A stretch of 53,555 bases of DNA from an alpha proteobacterium AAP81b (lineage in GTDB: Bacteria > Pseudomonadota > Alphaproteobacteria > Sphingomonadales > Sphingomonadaceae): positions 1 to 53,555 of the forward strand of contig LJHX01000189.1 of NCBI GenBank assembly GCA_001295935.1, read 5' to 3'. The position numbers and the translations under genes are program-made. Below the pieces are notes generated by a model, which saw only the letters and a list, made by a program, of their open reading frames with translations, did not search any database and was not told the DNA's origin. Every line of letters begins with the position of its first letter. Within the stretch, counting starts at the first letter, position 1. This document shows, in pieces, positions 18,427 through 27,383 of this stretch.

Positions 18427-19754
18427 GCCGCCACCACCGCCGCGCAGATATCGTCGACCACCGCCTTGACCAGCGCCCGGTCCTCGCCTTCCGCCATCAC
18501 CCGGATCACCGGCTCGGTGCCCGATTTGCGGATCAGCAGCCGGCCATTGCCGTCCAGCCTCGCCTCGCCATCGGCGATCGCCGCCTTGACCGCGTCGCGC
18601 TCGAGCGGCGCGCCGGTGAAGCGCACCGAGCGCAGCAGCTGCGGCAGCGGATCGAACAGGTGCAGCACCTCGCTCGCCGGCTTGCCCGCCGCGACCAGCG
18701 CCGCCAGCACCTGCAGCGCCGCCACCAGCCCGTCACCGGTCGTCGAATGATCGGCGAGGATCAGATGCCCCGACTGCTCGCCGCCGATGTTGCAGCCGCG
18801 CGCCCGCATCATTTCGAGCACATAGCGATCGCCGACCCCGGCGCGGTGCAGCCCGATGCCGCGCCCCGCCAGCCAGCGTTCGAGGCCGAGGTTGGACATC
18901 ACCGTCGCGACCAGCGCGCCGCCCTTCAAGGTTCCCATCACCGCAGCGCGGCTGGCGATCAGCGCCATCAGCTGGTCGCCATCGACGATCTGGCCCTTCT
19001 CGTCGACGACGATCAGCCGATCGGCGTCGCCATCGAGCGCGATGCCGATATCGGCGCCCGTTTCGAGCACCCGCAGCTGCAATGCCTTCGGGTAAGTCGA
19101 GCCACTGTGATCGTTGATGTTGAAGCCATCGGGGGCAACGCCGATCGCATCGACCTCGGCACCCAACTCCCACAGCGCCGGCGGCGCCACCGCATAAGCA
19201 GCGCCATGGGCGCAATCGACGACGACCTTCAGGCCATCAAGGCGAAGGCTGAGCGGAAAGGTCGCCTTGGCGAAGTGGATATAACGCCCGCGGGCATCGT
19301 CGATGCGCTTGGCGCGGCCGATCTTCGCCGGCGCCGCCAGCGCAATCTCGCTGTCGATCAGCGCCTCGATCTCGGTCTCGTCGTCGTCGGAAAGCTTGTA
19401 TCCGTCGGGGCCGAACAGCTTGATGCCATTATCGTCGTACGGGTTATGGCTCGCCGAGATCATCACACCGAGATCGGCGCGCAACGTCCGCGTCAGCATC
19501 GCCACCGCCGGCGTCGGCATCGGCCCCAATTGCAGCACGTTCATGCCGACCGAGGTGAACCCCGCGGTCAGCGCCGATTCCATCATGTATCCCGACAGCC
19601 GCGTGTCCTTGCCGATGACGACCCGGCTGCCATGGCCGTCGCGCAGGAAGCGCTTGCCGGCAGCCTGGCCGACCTGCATCGCCATTGCCGCAGTCATTGG
19701 CGGGCTGTTAGTGCGGCCGCGAATGCCGTCGGTGCCGAAATATCTGCGCGTCAT
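18423..19754 (-). CDS. glmM: Phosphoglucosamine mutase
   Basis: GlmM converts glucosamine-6-phosphate to glucosamine-1-phosphate for peptidoglycan and LPS precursors. The 443-residue protein begins [16 protein letters not shown]. It has the phosphoserine loop [15 protein letters not shown] around residues 97-111, the metal-binding [11 protein letters not shown], sugar-binding GGEQSGH, and phosphate-binding [15 protein letters not shown] near the C-terminus. Length is normal. It overlaps thiD by four bases. An unknown gene lies 40 nt upstream on the same strand. Confidence 0.97.
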   Translation of the reverse strand: MTRRYFGTDGIRGRTNSPPMTAAMAMQVGQAAGKRFLRDGHGSRVVIGKDTRLSGYMMESALTAGFTSVGMNVLQLGPMPTPAVAMLTRTLRADLGVMISASHNPYDDNGIKLFGPDGYKLSDDDETEIEALIDSEIALAAPAKIGRAKRIDDARGRYIHFAKATFPLSLRLDGLKVVVDCAHGAAYAVAPPALWELGAEVDAIGVAPDGFNINDHSGSTYPKALQLRVLETGADIGIALDGDADRLIVVDEKGQIVDGDQLMALIASRAAVMGTLKGGALVATVMSNLGLERWLAGRGIGLHRAGVGDRYVLEMMRARGCNIGGEQSGHLILADHSTTGDGLVAALQVLAALVAAGKPASEVLHLFDPLPQLLRSVRFTGAPLERDAVKAAIADGEARLDGNGRLLIRKSGTEPVIRVMAEGEDRALVKAVVDDICAAVVAA

Positions 19755-19794
19755 GATCGGCTTCTAGGCGCCGGCGCGCCCGAAGGAAACGGCC

Positions 19795-20664
19795 TCACGC
19801 CGGCGACGCCATCAGCGCGGCATGCGGATCGTCGAGTTGCAGCAGCATGAAGCCGCAGGCGGTATAGAGCGCATTGCGCCGCGCCAGCCAGGCATCGAGA
19901 CTGGCCTCGCCCGCCATTGCGCGCGCCTTCATCGCGGCAAGCTCGCGAAGCGCGCGGCCCGGCACCGTGCCGAACTTGGTGGTCCAGATGCTGTCGGGAT
20001 AGGGCATCGGCGTCGCCCGCAGCGACGGGTCGCAATGCAGGAAAGTGGTGAACAGCCGCTCGATCAGGAACGGCCGCATGCCCAGCGACGGATCGGCACC
20101 ATAGCTGCCCGGGGCATCGACCAGCCGACCGACGGCACTGCCGCGCGCCTGCTCGGCATCGCAAAAGGCGAGAACCTTGTCACAAAAGGCGAAATAGCGC
20201 TGCCAAAAGGCCTCGGTGGCGACGAAGTAATTGCAATAGGCGGTGTGCGCCGGGCCGATCGGCGTGCGCATGTCGAAGCCGAGCAGCGCCGCGACCGCGC
20301 TGATCACCGGCATCGTCCGCCCGGCGGTGCCGACCGACCATTGCTCCCAGGGATTGAGCCAAAGCGCTTCGTTGGCAAGCATCGGGTTGATGAAGACGCA
20401 ATCGTCGCCGGCGGCGATGCGTGTCTCGGCGAACGCCCGAAAATCGGCGAGCGGCACTTGGCATTTGTGCTCGAACTTCCACGATACGACCCCCCAGGCG
20501 GCGAGGCCGTCGCGCGGCTCGGCGAAGCGACGCTTGAACAGGCCGTATTCGCGCAAGTCGTTGAGCGGATTGCCGGTGACGTCATAGGGTCGGGCGGCGG
20601 CGGCGACATGGCGCCGCTGCTCGGGGCCCAGATAGGCCTGACAAATTTCGACCGCCCCCGTCAT
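19795..20664 (-). CDS. Unrecognised 289-residue protein upstream of glmM
   Basis: This soluble-looking protein has no signal peptide or membrane segment. It is rich in aromatic residues and has notable blocks: WGVVSWKFEHKCQVPL near residues 57-72, CVFINPMLANEALWLNPWEQW near residues 88-108, PIGPAHTAYCNYFVATEAFW, and MRPFLIERLFTTFL. The lone Asp-Cys-Val-Phe block and the surrounding Trp/Asn residues suggest a carbohydrate-active or glycan-locus protein, but I cannot assign a family and offer that only as a guess. It sits 40 nt upstream of glmM on the same strand and downstream of a crotonase. Confidence 0.75.
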   Translation of the reverse strand: MTGAVEICQAYLGPEQRRHVAAAARPYDVTGNPLNDLREYGLFKRRFAEPRDGLAAWGVVSWKFEHKCQVPLADFRAFAETRIAAGDDCVFINPMLANEALWLNPWEQWSVGTAGRTMPVISAVAALLGFDMRTPIGPAHTAYCNYFVATEAFWQRYFAFCDKVLAFCDAEQARGSAVGRLVDAPGSYGADPSLGMRPFLIERLFTTFLHCDPSLRATPMPYPDSIWTTKFGTVPGRALRELAAMKARAMAGEASLDAWLARRNALYTACGFMLLQLDDPHAALMASPA

Positions 20665-20700
20665 GGCGCGGCTTTGCCGAACTACCGGCGCCGATACAAG

Positions 20701-21492
20701 CTAGCGCCCTTGCCAGACCGGCGCGCGCTTTTCGAGGAAAGCCGCCATGCCCTCGCGGAAATCGGCGGTGGCGGCGCACATCAGCTGGTTGCGGTTCTCG
20801 ATCGCCATCGCGGCTTCGAGGCTCGGCGCGTCGGTGGCGAGCGCCAGGCCTTCCTTGGTCATCCGCAGCCCCATCGGCGAGGTCGCCAGCATCTCGGCGA
20901 CGATGGTGGTGCCGGCGGCCTCAAGCTCGTCATCGGCGACGACGTCGGAAACCAGCCCGGTGGCGAGCGCCCGCGGCGCATGGATGAAGCGCCCCGTCAG
21001 CATCAGCTCGGCGGCGACCGAGGCGCCGACGGCGCGCGGCAGGAAATAGCTTACCCCCATGTCGCAGGAAGAGAGCCCCAGCTTGATGAAGGCGGCATTC
21101 ATTCGCGCGCTCGCCCCGGCGATACGGACGTCGCTCGCCAGCGCAAAAGCGAAGCCGCCGCCGCACGCCGCGCCATGGACAAGGGAAACGATCGGCTGCG
21201 GGCAGCGCCGCATGCGGATATAGACATCGGCAAGCCAGCCCTGGAAGCCGAAGCCGCCACCGAACATGGCGGGGCCATTGCCCTGCTCCTTGATGTCGAG
21301 GCCGGCGCAGAAGGCCTTGCCGGCGCCGCGCAGCACGACGACGCGCGTTTCGGCATCGTGGAACAGCCGACCGAAATAATCGGCAAGCTCCTCGACCATG
21401 GTCGCATTGATGCTGTTTAGCGATTCCGGCCGATTGAGCGTCAACCAGTCGGCGGGCCCACGCTTTTCGACGCTGATCGTGCGATAATCCAT
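20701..21492 (-). CDS. Enoyl-CoA hydratase/isomerase (crotonase) family protein
   Basis: The 263-residue protein shows the crotonase fold: LNRPESLNSINATMVEEL near residue 19, the oxyanion-hole AFCAGLDIKEQG near residue 63, and GAACGGGFAFALASDVRIA near residues 106-124. In the active-site region it reads AFIKLGLSSCDMGVSYFLPRAVG, where classical hydratases have an F..PE..LG segment, so the first catalytic Glu appears missing. The reaction is therefore uncertain. It starts 5 nt after the SDR gene's stop, forming a two-gene unit for acyl-CoA or related metabolism. Confidence 0.88.
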   Translation of the reverse strand: MDYRTISVEKRGPADWLTLNRPESLNSINATMVEELADYFGRLFHDAETRVVVLRGAGKAFCAGLDIKEQGNGPAMFGGGFGFQGWLADVYIRMRRCPQPIVSLVHGAACGGGFAFALASDVRIAGASARMNAAFIKLGLSSCDMGVSYFLPRAVGASVAAELMLTGRFIHAPRALATGLVSDVVADDELEAAGTTIVAEMLATSPMGLRMTKEGLALATDAPSLEAAMAIENRNQLMCAATADFREGMAAFLEKRAPVWQGR

Positions 21493-21497
21493 GGGGC

Positions 21498-22271
21498 TCA
21501 CCTGCGGTTCTGGCCATCGTCGATCTTGACGATCGTGCCGGTGACACATTCGCTCGCCGGCGCGCAGAGGAACAACAGCGTCGAATCCATCTGTTCGGGC
21601 TGCCCCAGCCGCTGACGCGGGAAATGCGAGGTGATGTCGCCGATCCGCGCCAGCATGCCGTCCATCATCTCGGAGGAAAAGGCCCCCGGCGCGATGGCGT
21701 TGACGTTGATGTGGAACTTTGCCCATTCGACCGCGAGCGCTTCGGTCATCCGCACCACCGCCGCCTTGGTGACCGAATAGAGCGCCGCGCCGCCGCCGCC
21801 ATATTCATAGGCGGCGATCGAGGCGATGTTGACGATCCGCCCCGGCGTCTTGGCGGCGATGAGATTGCGCGCCAGCGCGCACGAAATCAGCCAGGGCGCG
21901 CGCTGGTTGACGTTGACCACCTGGTCATACAGCGCCAGATCGATCTTCACCGCGCGCTGGGCATCGGGAATGCCGGCATTGTTGACGAGGATCGTTACCG
22001 GCCCAAGCGCCGCGGCGACGCGATCGACGATCGCCTCGCACTGCACCGGATCGGCGCAATCGAGCTCGAACGCCGCCGCCTTGCCGCCCGAGGCTTCAAT
22101 TTCGGCGACGAGCGCATCGAGGCGGTCACGGCGCCGCGCTGTCACCGCCACCGTCGCCCCGGCGGCGGCGAGCACCCGGGCGAAACGCCAGCCCAGCCCC
22201 GACGACGCCCCAGTGACGATCGCCACCTGGCCATCGAGGCGCTGGTCGGCATTGGGCAGTGGAAAGGCCAT
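21498..22271 (-). CDS. Short-chain dehydrogenase/reductase
   Basis: The 257-residue classical SDR has TGASSGLGWRFARVLAAAGA for cofactor binding near residue 20, NNAG near residue 96, the catalytic Ser in NIASIAAYEYGGGGA, and YSVTK with the Tyr and Lys. An Arg after the first Gly motif (TARRRDR) suggests NADP preference. The substrate is unknown. The start at 22271 avoids an upstream extension with no similarity. It is transcribed with the crotonase and diverges from the serine hydrolase gene. Confidence 0.9.
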   Translation of the reverse strand: MAFPLPNADQRLDGQVAIVTGASSGLGWRFARVLAAAGATVAVTARRRDRLDALVAEIEASGGKAAAFELDCADPVQCEAIVDRVAAALGPVTILVNNAGIPDAQRAVKIDLALYDQVVNVNQRAPWLISCALARNLIAAKTPGRIVNIASIAAYEYGGGGAALYSVTKAAVVRMTEALAVEWAKFHINVNAIAPGAFSSEMMDGMLARIGDITSHFPRQRLGQPEQMDSTLLFLCAPASECVTGTIVKIDDGQNRR

Positions 22272-22325
22272 GGCGGGAAAATCCTGTTTGTTGGCGTCAG
22301 AAGACAAGGCTGCGCGGCCGTCGGC

Positions 22326-22345
22326 GACTGGCGCAATCGCCAGTC
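22326..22345. promoter_or_regulatory. Inverted repeat in a divergent promoter region
   Basis: Arms GACTGGCG and CGCCAGTC, 8 bp each with a CAAT spacer, lie midway in the 160-bp gap between the SDR gene (-) and the serine hydrolase gene (+). The position fits an operator for a regulator controlling one or both genes, or a hairpin in a 5' leader. Confidence 0.4.
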
Positions 22346-22431
22346 CTGTTCGGAAAGGGAGGCGAACGACTGGCAGAATCGCGCCGCCGGAACGATGATC
22401 GGCGCCAAAAGCCAGGGACAGGGGGATCGCC

Positions 22432-24102
22432 ATGCCACTTCACCGCCGTCATTTCCTCGCCGGCAGCGCCGCAAGCCTTGCCGCCGGTGCGGCTGGCGCA
22501 CGGATCAGCGCTGCCGGCGCCAGTGCGGGGCAGCAGCGCGCCCTCGCCGCCATCGCCGACTATCTCGAAGTTCATCGCCGCCATTTCGGCCTGCCGGGGC
22601 TAGGACTCATCATCGTCGACGGCGCTTTCACCGCGATCGTCACCTCGGGAACGCGCGACTATCGCGAGACCGTGCCGCTCGCCGATTCCGACCTCTGGCA
22701 GATCGGTTCGATCTCGAAATCCTTCATCGCGCTGATTTGCCTGCAACTCGCCGGCGAAGGCAAAATGACCCTCGATGCCGATATCCGCAGCGTGTTGCCC
22801 GAGGCGGCGCTGCCCGGCGGCGCCCCCTTCACCATCCGCGGCCTGCTCGATCACACCACCGGCCTGCCCGATTTCGCCCCCGAGTTCGGCATGGACGGCG
22901 GCACGCTGTGGCGCGGCTTCGAACCCGGCGCGCATTGGTACTACAGCAACACCGGCTATGATCTGCTCGGCGCCGCCATCGCGCGGATCGAGGGCCGGCC
23001 AGTCGGTGAGGTCATCGAGGCGCGCATCGCCCGCCCCCTCGGCATGGCGGCAACGCGCGGCGCCATCCGCTGGCGGGACCGCGCCCGCTATCCGGCGAGC
23101 TATGCGCCGCTGCGCCCCGACCTGCCGACCCTGCAGCGCATGGCGCTGGCGCCGGCGCCCTGGGTCGATGCCGCGCTCGCGGCAGGGTCGGTCGCTTCGA
23201 CCTTGCCCGATATAGCGAGATATCTGCGGTACCTGATCAATGCCGGCCAGGGCCGCGGCGCGCCGTTGCTCAGCGATGCCGCCGCCGCCGCCTGGCTCGC
23301 CAACCCGGTGCTCCAGGACCCGGCGGTCAAGGACGAGTTGTACGGCCTGGGGCTGATGCACCGCTTCGACGAGGGCCGCCGCCTGCTTCACCATACCGGC
23401 GGCATGGTCAGCTTCTCGTCGTCCTTCCATGTCGATGCAGCGGCGGGCACGGGGGCGTTCGCCAGCTGCGCGGTCGGCGGGATCAACTATCGCCCGCGGT
23501 TGCTGACGCGCTTTGCCGTCAAGGCGCTGCGGCTGGCGCGCGCCGGGGCGGCGATCCCGGCGCCGCCATCGCTCGGCCCCGATGCGGTCAAGCCCGCCGA
23601 TTATGCCGGGCGTTATGTGGCGCGCGATGGCAGCGGCTTCACCATCACGCCGGGGCTGGCACTGGCCGCCGCCGGTACCAGCGCGGCGATCGAGGCGCCC
23701 TCGCCCGACGCGTTGCTGACCGCGCACCCCGGCTTTGACGCCTTCCCCTTGCTCGCCGTCCGCGCCGGCAAGCAGGGCCCGGTGGTCGCCCTCGATCATG
23801 GTAGCCGGCGCTACGCCCGCGACGGCGCCACCGCGCCGGCGCTGCCGCCGACCCCGCCGGGGCTCGCCGCGCTAGCCGGGCGGTATCAGAGCGATGATCC
23901 CTGGATCGGCGGCGTCACCCTCGTCGCGCGCGGCGACACGCTTTACGCCGGCGGCACCGATGCGCTCGCCGATATGGGCAACGGCCTGTGGCGCCCCGCC
24001 GAGCCACAATGGTCGCCCGAGCGGCTGCGCTTCACGGGCTTCGTCGACGGCCGGCCGCAATTGCTGGTATTCTCGGGGCGGCCGCTCGAGCGGCGCGACT
24101 GA
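22432..24102 (+). CDS. Serine hydrolase of the beta-lactamase/transpeptidase-like family
   Basis: The 556-residue protein has a Tat-like N-terminus (RRHFLAGSAASLAAGAAGA), so it is probably exported folded. The class C beta-lactamase/esterase-type domain has SISK with nucleophile Ser near residue 93 and Lys 96, YSN near residue 171, and a late HHTGGM. The roughly 150-residue C-terminal part is variable and beta-rich, as in other members of this group. Likely activities are esterase, D-aminopeptidase or carboxypeptidase; true beta-lactam resistance is less likely. A GGGGGAT sequence precedes the ATG. Confidence 0.88.
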   Translation: MPLHRRHFLAGSAASLAAGAAGARISAAGASAGQQRALAAIADYLEVHRRHFGLPGLGLIIVDGAFTAIVTSGTRDYRETVPLADSDLWQIGSISKSFIALICLQLAGEGKMTLDADIRSVLPEAALPGGAPFTIRGLLDHTTGLPDFAPEFGMDGGTLWRGFEPGAHWYYSNTGYDLLGAAIARIEGRPVGEVIEARIARPLGMAATRGAIRWRDRARYPASYAPLRPDLPTLQRMALAPAPWVDAALAAGSVASTLPDIARYLRYLINAGQGRGAPLLSDAAAAAWLANPVLQDPAVKDELYGLGLMHRFDEGRRLLHHTGGMVSFSSSFHVDAAAGTGAFASCAVGGINYRPRLLTRFAVKALRLARAGAAIPAPPSLGPDAVKPADYAGRYVARDGSGFTITPGLALAAAGTSAAIEAPSPDALLTAHPGFDAFPLLAVRAGKQGPVVALDHGSRRYARDGATAPALPPTPPGLAALAGRYQSDDPWIGGVTLVARGDTLYAGGTDALADMGNGLWRPAEPQWSPERLRFTGFVDGRPQLLVFSGRPLERRD

Positions 24103-24178
24103 GGCCGCGCCGGCGTTTACCGCGTCAAGCCGACTGGGTGCTCGACCAAAACATATGTCGGTCGGCGGCGATGCCGAG

Positions 24179-24200
24179 CCCCCGCGCCGCGGCGCGGGGG
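24179..24200. terminator. Perfect GC palindrome between convergent genes
   Basis: CCCCCGCGCCG and its complement form a 22-bp perfect palindrome midway between the serine hydrolase (+) and the PEP-CTERM gene (-). It has no T-run on either side. It could act as a bidirectional transcript end or mRNA stabiliser. Confidence 0.4.
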
Positions 24201-24220
24201 TGGCAAAGGACCGCGTCGCC

Positions 24221-24775
24221 TCAGGCGATCACGGCCGCCTTGCGACGACGCATCGCGGCGCCGGTCAGGCCAAAGCCGGCGATCAGCATCGCCCAGCTGG
24301 CGGGTTCGGGAACCGCGCCGGACGTGGCGATGACCTGCAACGTCGCCGAGCGTGGGTCAAAGGAGCCTAGGCTAGAATCGCTTAAGGCACCGAAGCCAAT
24401 CGACGGCGTCGGTTCGCCGACGCAGCTTCTCCCGGCACTCAGGAAGCAGAGATAGGAATTGCCGTCGAAGAAAATTAACTGCTTCTCGGGAACCGAAAAG
24501 TCGAACGACAGCGCGGTCGCGGTGGCGCTGGCGGCGCCGAAGCCGTCGTAGGCGATATAGATGCCGGTACCGCTGCTGATGTTGCCATCGATCAAGAGCG
24601 TATAGCCGAGGAAATTCGGCGCCGACAGCGTGCCGAGCGTGCCATCGGTGGTGATCGTATAGCCGGCCGTTACCCCGGTCGTCGCGGTGACGCTTCCCGA
24701 ACAGGTGATGGCGGCCTGCGCGGCCGAAGCGGCGAGCGTGGCGAGCGCCGCGACCGCGAGAGCAAGTTTCTTCGT
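24221..24775 (-). CDS. PEP-CTERM sorting-domain protein with an apparent ACG start
   Basis: The frame encodes a secreted protein. A signal peptide (KKLALAVAALATLAASAAQA) is followed by a beta-rich, Gly/Thr/Ser-rich body and ends VPEPASWAMLIAGFGLTGAAMRRRK, a typical PEPxxWA-CTERM sorting tail. Such proteins are processed by exosortase or related enzymes in sphingomonads. The signal peptide starts at ACG AAG AAA, where ATG AAG AAA would be expected, and AGGGG lies 8 nt upstream. No ATG, GTG or TTG exists in frame before the signal peptide; the first conventional start is TTG at 24595, which would remove the signal and 60 residues. I annotate the ACG start (184 residues). It is either a true near-cognate start, a mutated start or a base error. 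Confidence 0.7.
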   Translation of the reverse strand, partial: TKKLALAVAALATLAASAAQAAITCSGSVTATTGVTAGYTITTDGTLGTLSAPNFLGYTLLIDGNISSGTGIYIAYDGFGAASATATALSFDFSVPEKQLIFFDGNSYLCFLSAGRSCVGEPTPSIGFGALSDSSLGSFDPRSATLQVIATSGAVPEPASWAMLIAGFGLTGAAMRRRKAAVIA

Positions 24776-24860
24776 GCCAATAACCCCTATTATGACAGTT
24801 AAATGATGGCGCCCGCTGCAGGCGCATTAAAAAATACCAATTCGTAATGAAATGTCAATT

Positions 24861-25700
24861 TCATACGCAGGAAACACTCGACCGTATTTGACCCTTGGCG
24901 GTCAGCACCAGTGCCCGCGCCATCCCGGCGAGATCGTGCCGCAGCATGGCGACCAGGCCCGCCGCCGCCGCCAGCCGGCCGACCGCTGCCGCCTGCGACG
25001 CACCGATTTCGAGCACTGCCACCCCCTCCGGCGCCAGCAACCCCGGCAGCTGCGGCATCAGCCGGCGATAGTCGTCGAGCCCGTCGGCCCCGGCAAACAG
25101 CGCCGCCGCCGGCTCGCGCCGCACCTCGGGGGTCAGGTCGGCGCCGGTTTCGACATAGGGCGGGTTGCACAGGATGAGGTCGAAGCGCTCGGCGAGGCCC
25201 TGTCCCCAGTCGCCGAGTCCAAAGGCGGCACGGTCGGCGAAGCCCAGGCGCGCGGCATTGCCGGCGGCGACCGCGAGCGCGGCGCGCGAAGCATCGACCC
25301 CCAGGCCGGTCGCCGCGGACAGTTCCGACAGCACCGCCAGCAGCAACGCGCCGCTGCCGGTGCCGAGATCGAGCACCCGCCGCGCGTCGGGCCGCGCCGC
25401 CAGCGCCGCCTCGACCAAAGTCTCGCTGTCGGGCCGCGGGATCAGTACATCGGGCGTTACCGCGAGATCGAGCGACCAGAACTCGCGGGTGCCGGTGATA
25501 TAGGCGACGGGATCTCCGGCGACACGGCGTACAATCAAAATTTCAAAGGCTTGCGGGTCGAAGCGGCGATCGGGGTTGAGGAACAGTGCTCCCCGATCGA
25601 CCCCGAGAGCGTGCGCCAGCAGCACCTCGGCATCGAGCCGCGGCGTCGCTCCGCCGATCCGCGCCGCCGCCGCCGCCAGCGCCTCGGCGATAGTGATCAC
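24861..25700 (-). CDS. prmC: Release factor glutamine N5-methyltransferase
   Basis: PrmC methylates the Gln of the GGQ motif in release factors. The 279-residue protein has an N-terminal helical domain, the SAM-binding [18 protein letters not shown] near residue 119, and the catalytic NPPY motif ([10 protein letters not shown]). It starts with GTG overlapping the prfA stop (GTGA), so it is translationally coupled to its substrate gene. The tail is followed by an AT-richer stretch separating it from the PEP-CTERM gene. Confidence 0.95.
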   Translation of the reverse strand: MITIAEALAAAAARIGGATPRLDAEVLLAHALGVDRGALFLNPDRRFDPQAFEILIVRRVAGDPVAYITGTREFWSLDLAVTPDVLIPRPDSETLVEAALAARPDARRVLDLGTGSGALLLAVLSELSAATGLGVDASRAALAVAAGNAARLGFADRAAFGLGDWGQGLAERFDLILCNPPYVETGADLTPEVRREPAAALFAGADGLDDYRRLMPQLPGLLAPEGVAVLEIGASQAAAVGRLAAAAGLVAMLRHDLAGMARALVLTAKGQIRSSVSCV

Positions 25701-26761
25701 GCCAGCGCCGCCAGCCGCGCCGCCTCGTCCTCGGCGATCAGCGCCGTCAGCAGTTCATCGAGGCCGCCGCCCTCGATGATCTCGGGCAGGCGGTGGAGCG
25801 TCAGGTTGATACGGTGGTCGGTCACCCGCCCTTGCGGGAAATTATAGGTGCGGATACGCTCCGACCGGTCGCCCGAGCCGACCATCGCCTTGCGATCGGC
25901 CGAGCGCGCCTGGTCGACCTTGGAGCGTTCGAGGTCGTAGAGGCGCGACCGCAGCACCTTCATCGCTTTCGCCTTGTTCTTGTGCTGCGATTTCTCGTCC
26001 TGCTGCTGGACCATCAGCCCCGTCGGGATATGGACGATGCGCACGGCGCTGTCGGTGGTGTTGACCGACTGGCCGCCCGGCCCCGACGAGCGAAAGATGT
26101 CGATGCGCAGATCCTTGTCGTCGATCTGGATATCGACTTCCTCGGCCTCGGGCAGCACGGCGACGGTGGCGGCGCTGGTGTGGATGCGCCCCTGGGTCTC
26201 GGTCGCCGGCACGCGCTGCACCCGGTGCACGCCGCTTTCGAACTTCAGCCGCGCAAAGACGCTGTCGCCGGTGACGCTGGCGATGATTTCCTTGAACCCC
26301 CCCATTTCGCCGGGGCTCGCCGAGACGAGCTCGACCCGCCAGCCGCGCGTCGCGGCATAGCGATCGTACATGCGATAGAGATCGCCGGCGAACAGCGCCG
26401 CCTCGTCGCCGCCGGTGCCGGCACGGATTTCGAGCATCGCCGGCTTGGCGTCGGCCTTGTCGGTCGGCAGCAGCTTCAGCGCCAGCGCGCGTTCGGCCTG
26501 CGGGATACGGGCTTCGATCTGCCCAAGTTCCTCCTGCGCCATGTCGTGCATCTCGTCGCCGGCGGGGATGGCGCGCAGGGCGTCGGCCTCGTCACGCAGC
26601 GCGCGCAGCGCCGCGGCGGCGTCGACGACGGGGGTGAGCTCGGCATAGTCCTTCGACAGCTGGACGAAGCGGTCGGCGGGCAGGTCGGGGTTGCCCATCT
26701 GCGCCGCAAGATCGGCATGGCGACGCTCGATCTGGGCGATGCGGTCGGTGGGGATCAGCAC
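25697..26761 (-). CDS. prfA: Peptide chain release factor 1
   Basis: RF1 terminates translation at UAA and UAG. The 354-residue protein contains the stop-codon recognition tripeptide region ([20 protein letters not shown]) and the peptidyl-transfer GGQ in [17 protein letters not shown] near residues 223-239. Length is normal. The start is GTG, 1 nt after the hicB stop, which places this essential gene directly downstream of a toxin-antitoxin module. prmC follows with a 4-bp overlap. Confidence 0.96.
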   Translation of the reverse strand: MLIPTDRIAQIERRHADLAAQMGNPDLPADRFVQLSKDYAELTPVVDAAAALRALRDEADALRAIPAGDEMHDMAQEELGQIEARIPQAERALALKLLPTDKADAKPAMLEIRAGTGGDEAALFAGDLYRMYDRYAATRGWRVELVSASPGEMGGFKEIIASVTGDSVFARLKFESGVHRVQRVPATETQGRIHTSAATVAVLPEAEEVDIQIDDKDLRIDIFRSSGPGGQSVNTTDSAVRIVHIPTGLMVQQQDEKSQHKNKAKAMKVLRSRLYDLERSKVDQARSADRKAMVGSGDRSERIRTYNFPQGRVTDHRINLTLHRLPEIIEGGGLDELLTALIAEDEAARLAALA

Positions 26762-26762
26762 C

Positions 26763-27158
26763 TCAGTGGCGCCCTTCGATCTCGTTGCGCGCCGCTTCGG
26801 CGAGGAAGGCCGAACGGCTCAGCCGGCGGCGCGCGGCAGCCTGGTCGACGGCTTCGAGCATTGCCTGATCCAAGGAGATATTGACGCGCGCCGGCCGCCC
26901 CGACCTGCCGATCCAGGGCACGAGAACGAGAAAGGCGCCTTCGGCAAGATCGGCCGCGGCGACGGCGCGGATCGCCTCGATGGCGCTGGGCTCGGGTCGC
27001 TGGTCGGCGGCGTCGAACCACAGGCCGAGCGCTTCGACGGCATTGGGGATAACGTCGTCGATGGCGTCGGCCGCCGAGAAACAGCCCGGCAGATCGGGGA
27101 AATGCACGCCGAAGGCCGAATCGGCGTCCTTGTGCACCACGGCGTAGAATGATCGCAT
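26763..27158 (-). CDS. hicB: HicB-type antitoxin
   Basis: The 131-residue protein starts [20 protein letters not shown] and has the HicB degenerate RNase-H-like domain ([23 protein letters not shown]), which binds and blocks HicA. The C-terminal part ([24 protein letters not shown]) is a ribbon-helix-helix-like DNA-binding segment for autoregulation. It follows hicA by 9 nt and ends 1 nt before the prfA GTG start. Confidence 0.93.
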   Translation of the reverse strand: MRSFYAVVHKDADSAFGVHFPDLPGCFSAADAIDDVIPNAVEALGLWFDAADQRPEPSAIEAIRAVAAADLAEGAFLVLVPWIGRSGRPARVNISLDQAMLEAVDQAAARRRLSRSAFLAEAARNEIEGRH

Positions 27159-27167
27159 CCGCTTGTC

Positions 27168-27362
27168 CTAAAGCCATCCTGCCTGCCGGGCGATGGCGCG
27201 TGCCGTGCCAAGCGGCAGGTCCTTCTTGGGATGCGGCACGATCACCACGCGCACGCCGGCTGCTTCGGTCCGGGTGAACTTGTGATGCGATCCGCGCACC
27301 CCTGCCAGCACGAAGCCGTCGGCGAGCAACCGCTTGACGATCTTACGGCTGTCTCGTTCCAT
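27168..27362 (-). CDS. hicA: HicA-type mRNA interferase toxin
   Basis: The 64-residue double-stranded-RNA-binding-fold protein has the catalytic His in RGSHHKFTR near residue 26 and the usual C-terminal PHPKKDLPLGTARAIARQAG. It is expected to cleave mRNA and arrest translation unless bound by HicB. It precedes hicB, the common order in this family. The start codon lies inside an inverted repeat, and no strong Shine-Dalgarno sequence is visible, so expression is probably low. Confidence 0.93.
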   Translation of the reverse strand: MERDSRKIVKRLLADGFVLAGVRGSHHKFTRTEAAGVRVVIVPHPKKDLPLGTARAIARQAGWL

Positions 27363-27382
27363 TGTGTAGTCAAATACACAAT
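27361..27382 (-). promoter_or_regulatory. hicAB operator overlapping the hicA start codon
   Basis: ATTGTGTA and TACACAAT are perfect 8-bp arms with a 6-base spacer. On the minus strand the proximal arm runs into the hicA ATG. A TTGACA sequence overlaps the distal arm, resembling a -35 element. HicB binding here would block both transcription and start-codon access. Confidence 0.6.
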
Positions 27383-27383
27383 G

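Noticed and set aside
24372-24827. An open frame with an ATG start overlapping the PEP-CTERM gene in another frame
   Set aside because: It has a conventional ATG, but its translation is rich in Arg/His and lacks a signal or domain, while the other frame has a signal peptide and a sorting tail.
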